In this document: positions 1-9,846 of the stretch, in pieces
Layout: every line of letters starts with the position of its first letter
Position numbering within the stretch: position 1 is the first letter of the stretch
Assembly (NCBI RefSeq): GCF_905175375.1
Contig: NZ_CAJIMS010000001.1
Coordinates: forward strand, 1,736,001 to 1,800,000
Direction: 5' to 3'
From: Chryseobacterium aquaeductus
GTDB lineage: Bacteria; Bacteroidota; Bacteroidia; Flavobacteriales; Weeksellaceae
Length of the DNA stretch: 64,000 bases
Notes under the pieces: generated by a model
Told to the model about the DNA's origin: nothing
Database searches by the model: none
The model's input: the letters and a program-made list of their open reading frames with translations, nothing else
Program-made: the position numbers and the translations under genes

Positions 1-405
1 AAACCTTCAGACATTCAGGTGGCCCAAAAGGAAACTATGATAAAAGATCCAATTGCAAAACCGAAAACTGAAAATAATCCTGAAATTATTCAGCAAAATC
101 AGGAAAAATTTGATAAAGTAGAAAATTTAGCTTCAACAAAACCAGAAGTTATTACTCCAAAAATTATTGTAGACAGACAGCAGAATCTATCCATTATAAA
201 AGAAAATTCTAAAGAGATTGCAGCACAAATTTCCCAGATTCCGGCAGAGAAAATTTTAGCAAAAGCAGATTCTGCGAAAGTTCAGTTGAAAAAGAAAAGA
301 TATGTAGATCCTTCAACTTTACTTTTCTCCGTAGAACATAAGGAGGTGATTGAAAAAACCAAAGACGGAAGCAACGTTGCAAAGGTTGACCTCAATTCAA
401 AATAA
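1..405 (+). CDS. C-terminal part of an unknown protein (5' end outside window)
   Basis: The reading frame is open from base 1 to a TAA at 403-405, so this is the 3' end of a longer gene. The visible ~134 residues are rich in Lys, Glu, Gln and Ile, with no membrane segment and no motif I recognise. The segment around VDPSTLLFSVEHKE is the only part that looks folded. It ends 30 bases before a secreted barrel protein in the same direction, so the two are probably co-transcribed. In Bacteroidota a gene in this position is often an anti-sigma-like or periplasmic partner of the downstream outer-membrane protein. That is inference from context, not from a motif. Confidence 0.6.
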   Translation, partial: KPSDIQVAQKETMIKDPIAKPKTENNPEIIQQNQEKFDKVENLASTKPEVITPKIIVDRQQNLSIIKENSKEIAAQISQIPAEKILAKADSAKVQLKKKRYVDPSTLLFSVEHKEVIEKTKDGSNVAKVDLNSK

Positions 406-435
406 ATCAGTTTAAACTTAAGAAAAATAAAAACT

Positions 436-1473
436 ATGATTAAGAAATTTATCATCACAGGAATGTTGTGCCTTGTTGCCACGTCAATGAAAGCGCAAAA
501 AGCAATGAAACTAGACCTTTCTTCTAAAAGCGAAACAACGGTAAGCCCAATTGTAAAAGAAAAGGTAGAAGAATACGCTTCGAAGATTAACGTCATTATT
601 CAGGAAGAGAAAAATTTGATGGAAGCGGAATTGCTTGCTCTTCAAACTAAAAATTTAGATAAAGCAGAATTTGATAAACAAAAATCTCAAATTGCAGATA
701 ACTATTCTGAAAAAATTGATCAGAGAATTGAAGCTTTAGGTTTTGATCTTGATAGTGTAGTCCAAAAGCAGGTAAGGTTCTCATTGTTGAATTCTGATGT
801 GACTTCTAATGAAGAATTGAAAGAAAAACTGTTAAAAGAGTTTCGTAGTACTAAAAATCTTTCAGGATATTTCACTTACGGAATCATGAATCTTACTAAT
901 GATCTTCCGGATAACAATTTAGATAGAAACATGGGATATGCGAGCAATCTTGAATTTGGTTTGAAATTTAATTATCAATTTAGCAGAACAAGTCCGTGGG
1001 GATTGATTTCGGGAATCGGATTTTCCTGGAGAACTCTTCGTCCTGATAATAATATGATTTTCGCTAAAGATGCCAATGCAGGAGTTTATTTAGCAAACTA
1101 TGGCGGAAATGTTGACAAAACGAAATTAAGAACCGGCTATATTATGGTTCCGCTGGGTTTTCAGTATAACTTTTCAAAGATGAAAAATGCTGGTATGGAT
1201 GTTCAGTACAGACCGTATTCTGATGGTTTCAGAGTGGCTGCGAATATGTATGGAGGCGTAAAAATGTCTACCAGCAACATTGTAAGAGGTGATGGTCCGG
1301 ATTTCAGAGACAGAGGCAATTATCAGGTTAATCCTTTTGTTTATGGTGCACAGCTTACGTTTTCGTATGACAACATCAGTCTGTTTGTGAAAAAAGATTT
1401 CAGTAATTATTTTAAAGGAAGCAATTTTGAAAATGATAAAGCGATCATTTTTGGTATAGGATTTGGATTATAA
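436..1473 (+). CDS. Predicted outer-membrane beta-barrel protein with N-terminal coiled coil
   Basis: 345 residues. A Sec signal peptide is visible at residues 1-21, ending in SMKAQ. It is followed by a Lys/Glu-rich, probably coiled-coil segment (about residues 35-115). From about residue 140 there are alternating aromatic/glycine strands (GYFTYGIMNL, LEFGLKFNYQFS, YIMVPLGFQYNFS), and the protein ends in a strand with hydrophobic C-terminal residues (IIFGIGFGL), as outer-membrane barrels do. It resembles the 'outer membrane beta-barrel' porin-like families of Bacteroidota. The ligand or function is not known. The gene is probably in one operon with the preceding partial gene and is followed by a clear terminator. 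Confidence 0.75.
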   Translation: MIKKFIITGMLCLVATSMKAQKAMKLDLSSKSETTVSPIVKEKVEEYASKINVIIQEEKNLMEAELLALQTKNLDKAEFDKQKSQIADNYSEKIDQRIEALGFDLDSVVQKQVRFSLLNSDVTSNEELKEKLLKEFRSTKNLSGYFTYGIMNLTNDLPDNNLDRNMGYASNLEFGLKFNYQFSRTSPWGLISGIGFSWRTLRPDNNMIFAKDANAGVYLANYGGNVDKTKLRTGYIMVPLGFQYNFSKMKNAGMDVQYRPYSDGFRVAANMYGGVKMSTSNIVRGDGPDFRDRGNYQVNPFVYGAQLTFSYDNISLFVKKDFSNYFKGSNFENDKAIIFGIGFGL

Positions 1474-1496
1474 AATTCACACATTCATATTAACAA

Positions 1497-1530
1497 AAAA
1501 CTCCGTAGAATTTATTTCCACGGAGTTTTT
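1497..1530 (+). terminator. Intrinsic terminator
   Basis: The arms CTCCGT and ACGGAG, extended by A/T pairs, enclose a 13-base loop and are followed by a T run. It ends the operon of the barrel protein. Confidence 0.85.
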
Positions 1531-1678
1531 TATCAATTATTAATTTTATCATTAAGATGTATTAAGAAGTGAAGACTAGTCTTGCTTTAAGCAGACTGCT
1601 TATCAAAATCTATTTGATTTTTCTTAATAAAACTTAACCACTTAATTTTCCTTAATGTTTCAAAAATAGGTCAAAATT

Positions 1679-3073
1679 TTATTTCAAACCTCCTACCATA
1701 TCTTCAGGTTTCACCCATTCGTCAAACTGTTCAGAAGTGACAAATCCAAGATTGATGGCTTCTTCTTTCAAAGTTGTTCCGTTTTTGTGAGCGGTTTTAG
1801 CGATTTTAGCAGCATTTTCATAACCGATATGTGTATTCAGAGCAGTTACCAACATCAAAGATTTATCTACCAATTCTTTGATTCTTTCGTGATTCGGTTC
1901 AATTCCAACTGCACAATGATCATTAAATGAGATACATGCATCCGCAATCAACTGAGCAGATTGCAAGAAATTGTAAGCCATCACAGGTTTAAAAACATTC
2001 AGTTCATAATTTCCCTGAGTTCCTGCAAAAGAAATCGTAGTGTCGTTTCCTAAAACCTGTGCGCAAACCATTGTCAAAGCTTCATTCTGAGTAGGATTTA
2101 CTTTTCCAGGCATGATTGAAGATCCCGGTTCATTTTCAGGAATGTGAATTTCACCGATTCCGGAGCGAGGCCCAGAAGCCAATAATCTCACATCCTGAGC
2201 AATTTTATATAAAGAAACTGCCAGTTGTTTTAAAGCTCCGTGAGATTCTACGATGGCATCATGAGCAGCCAAAGCTTCAAATTTATTTTCTGCTGTCACA
2301 AGAGGAAGGTTGGTAAATTTTGCAATATATTCTGCAACTTTTACATCATAACCTTGAGGTGTATTCAAACCTGTTCCAACTGCTGTTCCTCCCAAAGCAA
2401 GCTCAGAAAGGTGTGGTAAAGTGTTTTTTAAAGCTTTAATCCCGTAATTCAACTGAGCAACGTACCCTGAAAATTCCTGACCTAAAGTCAAAGGAGTTGC
2501 ATCCATCAAATGTGTTCTGCCGATTTTTACAATATTTTTAAAAGCCTCTGTTTTTTCAGCCAAAGTATCTCTCAGTTTTTCAACAGCAGGAATTGTAGTT
2601 TCAACCACTTTTTTGTAAGCCGCAATGTGCATTGCGGTTGGATAAGTGTCGTTTGAAGATTGTGATTTGTTGACATCATCATTCGGGTGCACTTCAGTTT
2701 TATCTCCAAGATTTCCTCCTGCATTTACATGCGAACGATTGGCGATTACCTCATTCACATTCATATTAGACTGCGTTCCGGAACCGGTTTGCCAAATCAC
2801 CAAAGGAAATTGATCATTGAGTTTGCCTTCAAGAATTTCTTCGCAAACTTTTGCAATCATATCTCTTTTTTCAGATGGAAGAACTCCTAAATCGGTGTTG
2901 GTAAATGCAGCTGCTTTTTTTAAATAAGCAAAAGCTTCGATGATTTCTGTAGGCATAGAACCTTCCGGACCGATTTTGAAATTGTTTCTTGAACGTTCTG
3001 TCTGTGCACCCCAAAACTTATCCGCCGGAACCTGCACTTCACCCATAGTGTCTTTTTCTATTCTGTAATTCAT
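1679..3073 (-). CDS. fumC: Class II fumarate hydratase
   Basis: 464 residues. It catalyses the reversible hydration of fumarate to malate in the cytoplasmic TCA cycle and belongs to the aspartase/fumarase superfamily without a metal cluster. The superfamily signature [13 protein letters not shown] is present near residue 317, with the upstream motifs [19 protein letters not shown] and [11 protein letters not shown] chose the ATG at 3073 ([11 protein letters not shown]) because the family begins there. The upstream in-frame extension ([12 protein letters not shown]) has no family counterpart. A class I fumarase is transcribed divergently 318 bases away, so the organism carries both unrelated fumarase types side by side. 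Confidence 0.97.
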   Translation of the reverse strand: MNYRIEKDTMGEVQVPADKFWGAQTERSRNNFKIGPEGSMPTEIIEAFAYLKKAAAFTNTDLGVLPSEKRDMIAKVCEEILEGKLNDQFPLVIWQTGSGTQSNMNVNEVIANRSHVNAGGNLGDKTEVHPNDDVNKSQSSNDTYPTAMHIAAYKKVVETTIPAVEKLRDTLAEKTEAFKNIVKIGRTHLMDATPLTLGQEFSGYVAQLNYGIKALKNTLPHLSELALGGTAVGTGLNTPQGYDVKVAEYIAKFTNLPLVTAENKFEALAAHDAIVESHGALKQLAVSLYKIAQDVRLLASGPRSGIGEIHIPENEPGSSIMPGKVNPTQNEALTMVCAQVLGNDTTISFAGTQGNYELNVFKPVMAYNFLQSAQLIADACISFNDHCAVGIEPNHERIKELVDKSLMLVTALNTHIGYENAAKIAKTAHKNGTTLKEEAINLGFVTSEQFDEWVKPEDMVGGLK

Positions 3074-3094
3074 TGTGATTGAAATATTTAGTTT

Positions 3095-3256
3095 AACTAC
3101 AAAAGGCACAAAAGATTTAGTTTAAATTTTAAGATCAATACTATAATCTTTAAAGTTAACAAAATGAAATCAGAGATTTAACTGTTGTTATCTTTTATAA
3201 CACATTTTATTAAACTTAAATAAGCAGCATTAAAAACTTTTGTGACTTTTGTGGTT
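3095..3256. repeat. Inverted pair of CTTTTGTGnCTTTTGT elements between the two fumarase genes
   Basis: The 318-base intergenic region between the divergent fumarases holds two copies of a ~20-base element. One is on the minus strand at 3095-3114 (CTTTTGTGCCTTTTGTAGTT) and one on the plus strand at 3237-3256 (CTTTTGTGACTTTTGTGGTT). They match at 17 or 18 of 20 positions and point outward toward each gene. Each copy is itself a direct repeat of CTTTTGTG. They could be shared regulatory sites or remnants of a small inverted-repeat element. Confidence 0.6.
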
Positions 3257-3364
3257 TAAAAAGTTTCTCTAAAGTTAAACAATGCATAAAAACCTCGCAA
3301 TTTATAATCATTATAAATACAATGTAAAGTTGTTGATTTTGATCATGTTTTTTTGTGTAAGCCG

Positions 3365-3372
3365 TATTTTTG
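3365..3372 (+). promoter_or_regulatory. Bacteroidota -7 box (TATTTTTG) for the class I fumarase
   Basis: Matches the TAnnTTTG consensus and lies 19 bases upstream of the ATG at 3392. A TTG at 3339-3341 is a possible -33 element at 23-base spacing. Confidence 0.7.
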
Positions 3373-3391
3373 CACCGAAAATAGAAAGTAA

Positions 3392-4999
3392 ATGGATTTT
3401 AAATATCAGGATCCGTATCCAATTTTGAAAGATGATACGGTTTATAAAAAATTGACTTCAGATTATGTGAAAGTTGAACAACATGGTGAAAGAGAAATTT
3501 TAACCATCGATCCAAAAGGTCTTGAACTTCTTGCAGAAGAAGCGATGGCAGATGTTTCTTTCATGCTTCGCTCTTCACATTTAGAAAGTTTAAGAAAAAT
3601 TATTGATGATCCTGAAGCAACAGATAACGATAGATTCGTTGCTTACAATTTGCTTCAAAATGCTGCTGTAGCGGTTGAGGGAGCTTTGCCTTCTTGCCAA
3701 GATACCGGAACAGCAATTGTGATGGGAAAGAAAGGCGAAAATGTTTACACAGGAGTTGAAGACGGGGAATATTTAAGCAAAGGAATCTACAATACTTACC
3801 AAAAGAGAAATTTAAGATATTCTCAGGTCGTGCCTTTGACGATGTTTGATGAGAAAAATTCAGGTTCAAACCTTCCGGCACAGATTGATATTTATGCTAA
3901 AAAAGGTAATTATTACGAATTTTTATTTTTAACGAAAGGAGGAGGTTCTGCCAACAAAACCTTCTTATATCAAAAAACAAAATCTTTATTAAACGAAAAA
4001 TCTCTTGAAGCTTTTGTGAAAGAGAGGATTTCTGATTTGGGAACTGCGGCTTGCCCGCCTTATCATTTGGCTTTGGTGATCGGTGGAACTTCAGCTGAAG
4101 CAAATTTAGCGGCGGTGAAAAAAGCCTCAGCAAAATATTACGACAATCTTCCGACAGAAGGAAATGAAGCCGGACAGGCGTTCAGAGACTTGGAATGGGA
4201 AGCAAAAGTTCAGAAGATTTGCCAGGAAAGTGCAATTGGTGCTCAGTTTGGTGGGAAATATCTAACGCATGATGTGAGAGTGATCAGATTGCCTCGTCAT
4301 GCAGCTTCTTGTCCAGTGGGAATGGGAGTTTCTTGTTCGGCAGATAGAAATATCAAAGGAAAAATTACCAAAGAAGGAATTTTCTTAGAACAATTGGAGC
4401 AAGATCCGAAAAGGTTTTTACCAGCAACTCCGCCACATTTAGAAGCGGCGGTTGATATTGATTTGAATAAACCAATGCCTGAAATTTTGGCTGAATTGTC
4501 GAAATATCCAATCAAAACAAGATTAAAACTAAACGGAACATTGATTGTAGCAAGAGATATTGCTCATGCAAAAATCAAAGAATTATTAGATTCCGGACAA
4601 CCAATGCCGGAATATTTCAAAAATCATCCGATTTATTACGCAGGACCTGCAAAAACTCCGGAAGGAATGGCTTCGGGAAGTTTCGGTCCTACAACCGCAG
4701 GACGAATGGATGTTTATGTTGACGAATTCCAAAGTCACGGCGGAAGTATGGTGATGTTGGCAAAAGGAAACAGAACTGCAGATGTCACCAATGCCTGTAA
4801 TAAATATGGTGGTTTCTACATCGGTTCGATTGGTGGACCTGCTGCAATTTTAGCAAAAGACAACATTTTGTCGGTTGAAGTTGTGGATTTCCCTGAATTA
4901 GGAATGGAAGCCGTAAGAAAAATTGAAGTGAAAGATTTCCCTGCGTTCATTATTACCGATGATAAAGGGAACGATTTCTTCGCCAATCTTGCGCATTAA
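3392..4999 (+). CDS. Class I (iron-sulfur) fumarate hydratase
   Basis: 535 residues, similar in length to E. coli FumA/FumB. It performs fumarate-malate interconversion using an oxygen-sensitive [4Fe-4S] cluster. Candidate cluster cysteines are C102 ([11 protein letters not shown]), C221 ([10 protein letters not shown]) and C307/C315 in [18 protein letters not shown]. The C-terminal beta domain ([35 protein letters not shown]) is intact. It is expected to work beside the cluster-free FumC encoded divergently. The pair probably lets the cell choose between iron-dependent and oxygen-stable enzymes, as in enterobacteria; this last point is inference. Confidence 0.95.
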   Translation: MDFKYQDPYPILKDDTVYKKLTSDYVKVEQHGEREILTIDPKGLELLAEEAMADVSFMLRSSHLESLRKIIDDPEATDNDRFVAYNLLQNAAVAVEGALPSCQDTGTAIVMGKKGENVYTGVEDGEYLSKGIYNTYQKRNLRYSQVVPLTMFDEKNSGSNLPAQIDIYAKKGNYYEFLFLTKGGGSANKTFLYQKTKSLLNEKSLEAFVKERISDLGTAACPPYHLALVIGGTSAEANLAAVKKASAKYYDNLPTEGNEAGQAFRDLEWEAKVQKICQESAIGAQFGGKYLTHDVRVIRLPRHAASCPVGMGVSCSADRNIKGKITKEGIFLEQLEQDPKRFLPATPPHLEAAVDIDLNKPMPEILAELSKYPIKTRLKLNGTLIVARDIAHAKIKELLDSGQPMPEYFKNHPIYYAGPAKTPEGMASGSFGPTTAGRMDVYVDEFQSHGGSMVMLAKGNRTADVTNACNKYGGFYIGSIGGPAAILAKDNILSVEVVDFPELGMEAVRKIEVKDFPAFIITDDKGNDFFANLAH

Positions 5000-5130
5000 A
5001 GTATATGAATGACAGATAGATGATAGACAGGTAGACCATAGATAAGCTTCTAATATCTCTCTATCTATTATCTAAGTGTCTGAATTTAGTTTAAAATAAA
5101 AATAAATTGCAAAATTTAGGTTCTATATCT

Positions 5131-5161
5131 TTTGATGAAAAAGAAAAAAGTCCTATTTTTG
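5131..5161 (+). promoter_or_regulatory. Complete Bacteroidota promoter (TTTG-19-TATTTTTG)
   Basis: The -33 element TTTG is at 5131-5134 and the -7 box TATTTTTG at 5154-5161, with a 19-base spacer. It lies 19 bases before the ATG of the small membrane protein gene at 5181, which supports that start over any upstream one. Confidence 0.75.
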
Positions 5162-5180
5162 CCTAAAATCTATAAGAAAG

Positions 5181-5471
5181 ATGATGTTATCAGCGTTTTG
5201 GCCGTTTTATCAGTTCCTTTGGACAATCTATTTTGTTACAATGTTCCTAGTGGGATTCTGGTGTATTTTTATGTTCTTCGGTTTCGTTATCCCATTGTGG
5301 TTGACAGAAGGTTTGAAAGAATATTTCGGTAAGGTAAAACCTTTCGATCCTGAAGACATCAGAAGAAAATTGATTTACGAGCAGGAAGGTGTTGAGGTAA
5401 TCTTCAACCAGCCTAAAGGTCACGGACCTTTCATACACGATAGCCACGGGCACGACCACGGACATCATTAA
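5181..5471 (+). CDS. Small membrane protein with histidine-rich tail
   Basis: 96 residues of unknown function. Residues 1-45 are strongly hydrophobic and aromatic (WPFYQFLWTIYFVTMFLVGF, then IFMFFGFVIPLW), forming one or two membrane segments. A charged region follows (EGLKEYFGKVKPFDPEDIRRK). The tail, after a Gly-Pro linker, carries seven His in the last 13 residues (IHDSHGHDHGHH), which suggests metal binding. The start is supported by a promoter 20 bases upstream, and a terminator follows. The gene stands alone after the Fe-S fumarase, so a link to iron or other metal handling is possible but not shown. Confidence 0.8.
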   Translation: MMLSAFWPFYQFLWTIYFVTMFLVGFWCIFMFFGFVIPLWLTEGLKEYFGKVKPFDPEDIRRKLIYEQEGVEVIFNQPKGHGPFIHDSHGHDHGHH

Positions 5472-5535
5472 TTGAATGTCATTGCTTTTCCACCTTAATT
5501 CTGGAAAAGTGATATCATAGCAAAACAACATATAT

Positions 5536-5563
5536 TAAACCATTGATTTATCAGTGGTTTTTC
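5536..5563 (+). terminator. Intrinsic terminator
   Basis: Arms AAACCA-TGA / TCA-TGGTTT, with one mismatch, followed by TTTTT. It ends the His-tailed membrane protein gene. The remaining bases up to 5748 are A+T-rich, with one more small hairpin (CTTTTCCA/TGGAAAAG, 5484-5509) lacking a T run. Confidence 0.65.
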
Positions 5564-5748
5564 TGTTTTAGATATCATTTTCTTGAATCTAAGTTTTCTT
5601 TAAATCAGAAATATTTCCATGTTTTGTAATCGCAAACATGAAAATATTTTGCAAACAGTAGGTAGAATTGTATTCATTGAATAACAATTTCAAAAAGAAA
5701 TCAATAGAATTCCAAATTTTGTTTTATTTTTAAAGAAAAAATAATAAT

Positions 5749-8586
5749 ATGAAGAAAATATATTCGTTATTTTTATTGTTTATCACTGTCTGTATTTTTG
5801 GACAAATAAGCTATACCATTTCGCCAAACCCTTTTAATGAAACCGATCAGATCACTCTATCTGTTCCCGGAAATCAAATTGACGAAACTGCTTGGGGAGT
5901 TGCCAATAATGCTATCTACATCTGGACTTGGTCATTAGATCAGAACTATGCAAACAGTCAGGATTGTCCCACCAACGGAAGTTGGACAAATTCAAATGAA
6001 TTAAATAAACTGGCTTACAATGCTGGAACAGATACCTATTCTTTAACTTTTACTCCGACCACATTTTATGGACGTACAGGAATTGGAAGATTTGGTTTTT
6101 TACTAAAAACTAAAACAGGAAATCACCAAACGTCACCCGATATTTTTGTGAATGTGGGAACCTTAAATTTAAATTTAACAAATCCTGCTGCCAATAGTTT
6201 GACTTCAGTTCCTACAGGAAACGCTATTAATATCACAGCAACAGCCAATATCAATGCGACGTTTCAGTTAAAAGCAAACGGAATAGTTGTCAACTCAACT
6301 TCGACGCCATCTACTTCTTACAGTTATAGTTATACGGTTGCAGCAGATGCAGATATGGAGTTGATCGCAACGGCAAATTCAACAGTAAAAAATGCCACTT
6401 TCACATTACAGGTTCCGAGAAATGTGGTTTCACAGGCGATTCCAAGCTGGATAAGACAAGGGATTAATTATAATCCTACAGACAACACAAAAGTTGGTCT
6501 TGCTTTGTATGCACCTTTCAAAAATTTTGTTCATGTCATCGGAAGTTTTAACAACTGGGCGGTGAACGATACCTATTTAATGAAAAGAGACACTACAAAT
6601 CCTGATTTGTACTGGATTGAATTGAGTGGATTGACTCCTCAGCAATTATACACTTTTCAATATAGAACCAGTGATCTGAAAAAAGTAGCAGATCCTTTTT
6701 CACCTCAGATCTTATCTTCTTATGACGATCAGTATATTTCGGCAACTACTTATCCGGGGTTACCCGTTTTTCCTGCAGGACAAGGTTTTGAAGTTTCTAT
6801 GTTTAAAACAGGTCAAACGCCATACAATTGGCAAGTGACTAATTTCGCAAGACCGAATAAAGAGAATTTAATTATTTATGAATTGCTCTTACGGGATTTC
6901 ACACAAGAGAAAAACTGGCAATCTTTAATTAATAAGATTAATTATCTTAAAGATTTAAAAATCAATGCCATTGAATTGATGCCCATCATGGAATTTGAGG
7001 GAAATCTTTCTTGGGGCTACAATACATCCTTCCACTATGCTTTAGACAAAGCTTACGGAACACCGGAAAAATTCAAAGAATTCGTTGATCTCTGTCACCA
7101 AAATGGTATTGCGGTTATTTTAGATGTTGCCTTTAATCACGCAACGGGAAGATCGCCTTTAGTTAGACTTTGGAATATCGATCCGGACGGTGACGGCTAT
7201 GGTGATGTTGCGGCGAATAATCCTTATTTTAATACCGTTCCGAAGCATTCTTATAATGTCTTCAATGATTTCAACCATACAAGTTTAGCTACAAAATATT
7301 ATGTTGAAAGAACTTTACAACAATGGTTAACTGAATATAAAGTGGACGGTTTCCGTTGGGATTTAACTAAAGGATTTACTCAAAACTGTACTGCAAACGA
7401 TGAAACCTGTACCAATGCTTATCAGCAGGACAGAGTAGATATTCTGAAAGGTTATGCAGACAAACAATGGGCTCTTGATCCTACTTCCTACATGATTTTT
7501 GAACATTTGGGAACCGATGCAGAAGAGCAACAGTGGGCAAACTATAGAGTGGCTGAAGGAAAAGGTGTAATGCTTTGGAATAATCAAACCGGGGCGTACA
7601 ACCAAAATACAATGGGTTACAGCCAAAACAGCAATTTTGATAGAATGGATCATGAACTTCATAGTTTTACCAATATGCACGGAGTTGGCTATGGAGAAAG
7701 CCACGATGAAGAAAGATTGATGTTCAAAAATCTTGCTTACGGTGCAGTAAACGGAACATACAACGTGACCAACCTTACTACAGCTTTAGAAAGAATGAAA
7801 ACTTTCGGGGCAACATTCTTCACAATTCCGGGTCCGAAAATGATTTGGCAATTTGGAGAATTGGGATATGAATTCAGCATCAACAGATGTCCGGACGGAA
7901 CAATCAACAACAATTGTCGTACAGACGAAAAACCTGTTGCTTTCACTTTAGGCTATGATACCAATACCAACAGAAAAGCAATCTACAACACTTGGGCTCA
8001 AATTATTACTATAAGAAATGCACATCCTGTCTTCAGATCAAAAACCTACACCGTAGAATCTAATAATCTGGCGAATGACCCAAATGGTTTGATTACAAGA
8101 ATTTATATCAATGATCCGTTATTGACTGCAGGAGTGAAAAATGTTGTTGTATTGGCAAATTATGATACTTCGGCTAAAAATGTTGTTCCTTATTTCCCCT
8201 TTGCTGGGCAATGGCAGAATTTAATGGATAATACAGCGTTTAATGTCACTTCCACAACTGCACCGATTACACTTCAGCCGGGAGAATTCAGAATCTTTGG
8301 AAATCCTTTTACTACTTTGTCTACAACTGAAGAAAATTTAGATAAAAGATTGTCGCTTCAGATTGCAGATAATCCTGTGAAAAACGATTTGGCTAAATTA
8401 ATTTATCACAAAGCCAAAAACGGAGAGATAACAATTTACGATATGAGCGGAAAGAAAATGGATTCATTTAACTTAAAAAATGAAGATGGAACCTATGAAT
8501 TAAGAACAAATTATCCTGCAGGAACTTATCTTGTTCATCTGAAAACAGATAACGGAGTTGCCATTCAGAAAATGATTGTTCAATAA
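5749..8586 (+). CDS. Secreted GH13 alpha-amylase family enzyme with T9SS sorting domain
   Basis: 945 residues. A signal peptide (residues 1-19) is followed by two N-terminal beta-sandwich regions. The second (about residues 240-335, VHVIGSFNNWAV) resembles CBM48/E-set domains of amylolytic enzymes. The GH13 barrel spans about residues 370-780 with all catalytic residues visible: nucleophile D538 in GFRWD, acid/base E585 in MIFEHLG, and D653 in ESHDEERL; AFNHATG is the first conserved region. A C-terminal all-beta domain and a T9SS type A sorting domain (about residues 870-945, ending GTYLVHLKTDNG...) direct it across the outer membrane to the surface. Likely substrate is starch, glycogen or another alpha-glucan. 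No SusC/SusD genes lie beside it. Confidence 0.93.
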   Translation: MKKIYSLFLLFITVCIFGQISYTISPNPFNETDQITLSVPGNQIDETAWGVANNAIYIWTWSLDQNYANSQDCPTNGSWTNSNELNKLAYNAGTDTYSLTFTPTTFYGRTGIGRFGFLLKTKTGNHQTSPDIFVNVGTLNLNLTNPAANSLTSVPTGNAINITATANINATFQLKANGIVVNSTSTPSTSYSYSYTVAADADMELIATANSTVKNATFTLQVPRNVVSQAIPSWIRQGINYNPTDNTKVGLALYAPFKNFVHVIGSFNNWAVNDTYLMKRDTTNPDLYWIELSGLTPQQLYTFQYRTSDLKKVADPFSPQILSSYDDQYISATTYPGLPVFPAGQGFEVSMFKTGQTPYNWQVTNFARPNKENLIIYELLLRDFTQEKNWQSLINKINYLKDLKINAIELMPIMEFEGNLSWGYNTSFHYALDKAYGTPEKFKEFVDLCHQNGIAVILDVAFNHATGRSPLVRLWNIDPDGDGYGDVAANNPYFNTVPKHSYNVFNDFNHTSLATKYYVERTLQQWLTEYKVDGFRWDLTKGFTQNCTANDETCTNAYQQDRVDILKGYADKQWALDPTSYMIFEHLGTDAEEQQWANYRVAEGKGVMLWNNQTGAYNQNTMGYSQNSNFDRMDHELHSFTNMHGVGYGESHDEERLMFKNLAYGAVNGTYNVTNLTTALERMKTFGATFFTIPGPKMIWQFGELGYEFSINRCPDGTINNNCRTDEKPVAFTLGYDTNTNRKAIYNTWAQIITIRNAHPVFRSKTYTVESNNLANDPNGLITRIYINDPLLTAGVKNVVVLANYDTSAKNVVPYFPFAGQWQNLMDNTAFNVTSTTAPITLQPGEFRIFGNPFTTLSTTEENLDKRLSLQIADNPVKNDLAKLIYHKAKNGEITIYDMSGKKMDSFNLKNEDGTYELRTNYPAGTYLVHLKTDNGVAIQKMIVQ

Positions 8587-8601
8587 AAATCAAAACAATA
8601 T

Positions 8602-8627
8602 AAAGCTCATGAAAATGAGCTTTTTTT
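8602..8627 (+). terminator. Intrinsic terminator
   Basis: AAAGCTCAT-GAAA-ATGAGCTTT hairpin followed by T residues, 15 bases after the amylase stop. Confidence 0.9.
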
Positions 8628-8644
8628 ATTAATCATCAAATCCG

Positions 8645-8652
8645 TATCTTTG
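8645..8652 (+). promoter_or_regulatory. -7 box (TATCTTTG) for prfA
   Basis: Matches TAnnTTTG, 17 bases before the prfA ATG. No clear -33 TTG at the usual spacing, because the upstream terminator occupies that position. Confidence 0.65.
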
Positions 8653-8669
8653 CATACTAAATTTTTAAT

Positions 8670-9755
8670 ATGTCTAAGTCATTAATTCCAAAATTAGAAG
8701 CGATAAAACAAAGATATAATGAGGTTGCAGATCTTATTATACAGCCAGATGTAATTTCGGATCAGAAAAAATATTCTTCACTGAATAAAGAATACAGCGA
8801 TTTAGGAAAAATAGTACACGTTTATAATCAATATAAAGGAGCTTTAGATAATATCGCAGAATCTGAAGAAATCATTGCAGATGGTTCAGACAGAGACTTG
8901 GTCGATATGGCTAAAGAAGAAAAAGTAGAAGCTCAGCAAAAACTTCCCGGTTTGGAAGAAGAATTGAAAGTGCTTTTGATTCCTAAAGATCCTACCGACG
9001 ATAAAAACGTAATTGTAGAACTTCGTGCCGGAACCGGTGGTGATGAAGCAGCAATTTTTGTGGAGGATGTCTATAGAGCTTATGCAATGTTTTTTAAAAC
9101 TAAAGGCTGGAAGCACGAAATAACAGACTCTAGTGAAGCTGCAAAAGGATATAAAGAATTAATCTTAAAAATAGAAGGCGACGGAGTGTACGGAATCATG
9201 AAATTTGAATCCGGCGTTCACCGTGTGCAGCGTGTTCCTGAAACCGAATCTCAAGGTAGAGTACATACTTCTGCAATCACTGTCGCTGTTTTACCGGAAG
9301 CTGAAGAAATTGATTTTGAACTAAATCCTGCAGATATCGAAATGCAGACTTCTCGTTCTGGTGGAGCGGGTGGACAAAACGTAAACAAGGTGGAAACTAA
9401 AGTTCAGTTGACGCACAAACCTTCAGGAATGGTGGTTGTTTGTCAGCAGGCACGTTCTCAGTTGGCAAACAGAGAATTGGCAATGGAAATGCTTCGTACC
9501 AAATTATACGATATCGAGGTTCAGAAATCTGTAGGAGATATTGCTGCACAACGTAAATCGATGGTTTCTACCGGTGACCGTTCTGCTAAAATCAAAACCT
9601 ACAATTATCCGCAAGGACGAGTAACTGATCACAGAATCAACAAATCGATGTATAATCTTGATGCGTACATGAATGGTGACATCGGAGAAATGATCGATGC
9701 TGTTATCATGGCAGAAAATGCCGAGAAAATGAAAGGTGAAGAGGAGAATTATTAA
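8670..9755 (+). CDS. prfA: Peptide chain release factor 1
   Basis: 361 residues, full length for RF1. It reads UAA and UAG at the ribosomal A site and triggers peptidyl-tRNA hydrolysis. The catalytic GGQ is at residues 234-236 inside [19 protein letters not shown]. The surrounding domain II/IV sequence ([44 protein letters not shown]) is typical of RF1 rather than RF2, and no programmed frameshift is present. It is transcribed alone between two terminators. A truncated relative of the release-factor family (prfH) occurs at 18180. Confidence 0.97.
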   Translation: MSKSLIPKLEAIKQRYNEVADLIIQPDVISDQKKYSSLNKEYSDLGKIVHVYNQYKGALDNIAESEEIIADGSDRDLVDMAKEEKVEAQQKLPGLEEELKVLLIPKDPTDDKNVIVELRAGTGGDEAAIFVEDVYRAYAMFFKTKGWKHEITDSSEAAKGYKELILKIEGDGVYGIMKFESGVHRVQRVPETESQGRVHTSAITVAVLPEAEEIDFELNPADIEMQTSRSGGAGGQNVNKVETKVQLTHKPSGMVVVCQQARSQLANRELAMEMLRTKLYDIEVQKSVGDIAAQRKSMVSTGDRSAKIKTYNYPQGRVTDHRINKSMYNLDAYMNGDIGEMIDAVIMAENAEKMKGEEENY

Positions 9756-9778
9756 TTTTTTTCTTTTTTAGATATTGT

Positions 9779-9806
9779 AAAGCTTCTCTCACAGAAGCTT
9801 TTTTTT
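9779..9806 (+). terminator. Intrinsic terminator
   Basis: AAGCTTCT-CTCAC-AGAAGCTT hairpin plus T run after prfA. Confidence 0.9.
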
Positions 9807-9823
9807 ATTCCCACAACTTTCCT

Positions 9824-9831
9824 TAAATTTG
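9824..9831 (+). promoter_or_regulatory. -7 box (TAAATTTG) for the prolyl oligopeptidase gene
   Basis: Matches TAnnTTTG and lies 15 bases upstream of the ATG at 9847. Its last three bases are the TTG that would otherwise be taken as an alternative start, which argues against that start. Confidence 0.65.
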
Positions 9832-9846
9832 AGAAAATCGATCACA

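Noticed and set aside
3074..3391. A small gene between the two fumarases
   Set aside because: No frame of useful length with a start is present; only the inverted motif pair and the promoter are supported.
5003..5085. GATAGA/TCTATC-rich imperfect inverted repeat after the class I fumarase
   Set aside because: The arms pair only partly and no T run follows. It looks like low-complexity A+T-rich sequence, not a definite terminator.
5132..5332. Reading frame overlapping the His-tailed protein gene
   Set aside because: It begins at the -33 promoter element and runs in a different frame from the gene that has a promoter, membrane helices and a sensible end.
9829..9846. TTG start adding six residues to the prolyl oligopeptidase
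   Set aside because: The TTG is the end of a TAAATTTG promoter box, and the signal peptide starts properly at the ATG at 9847.
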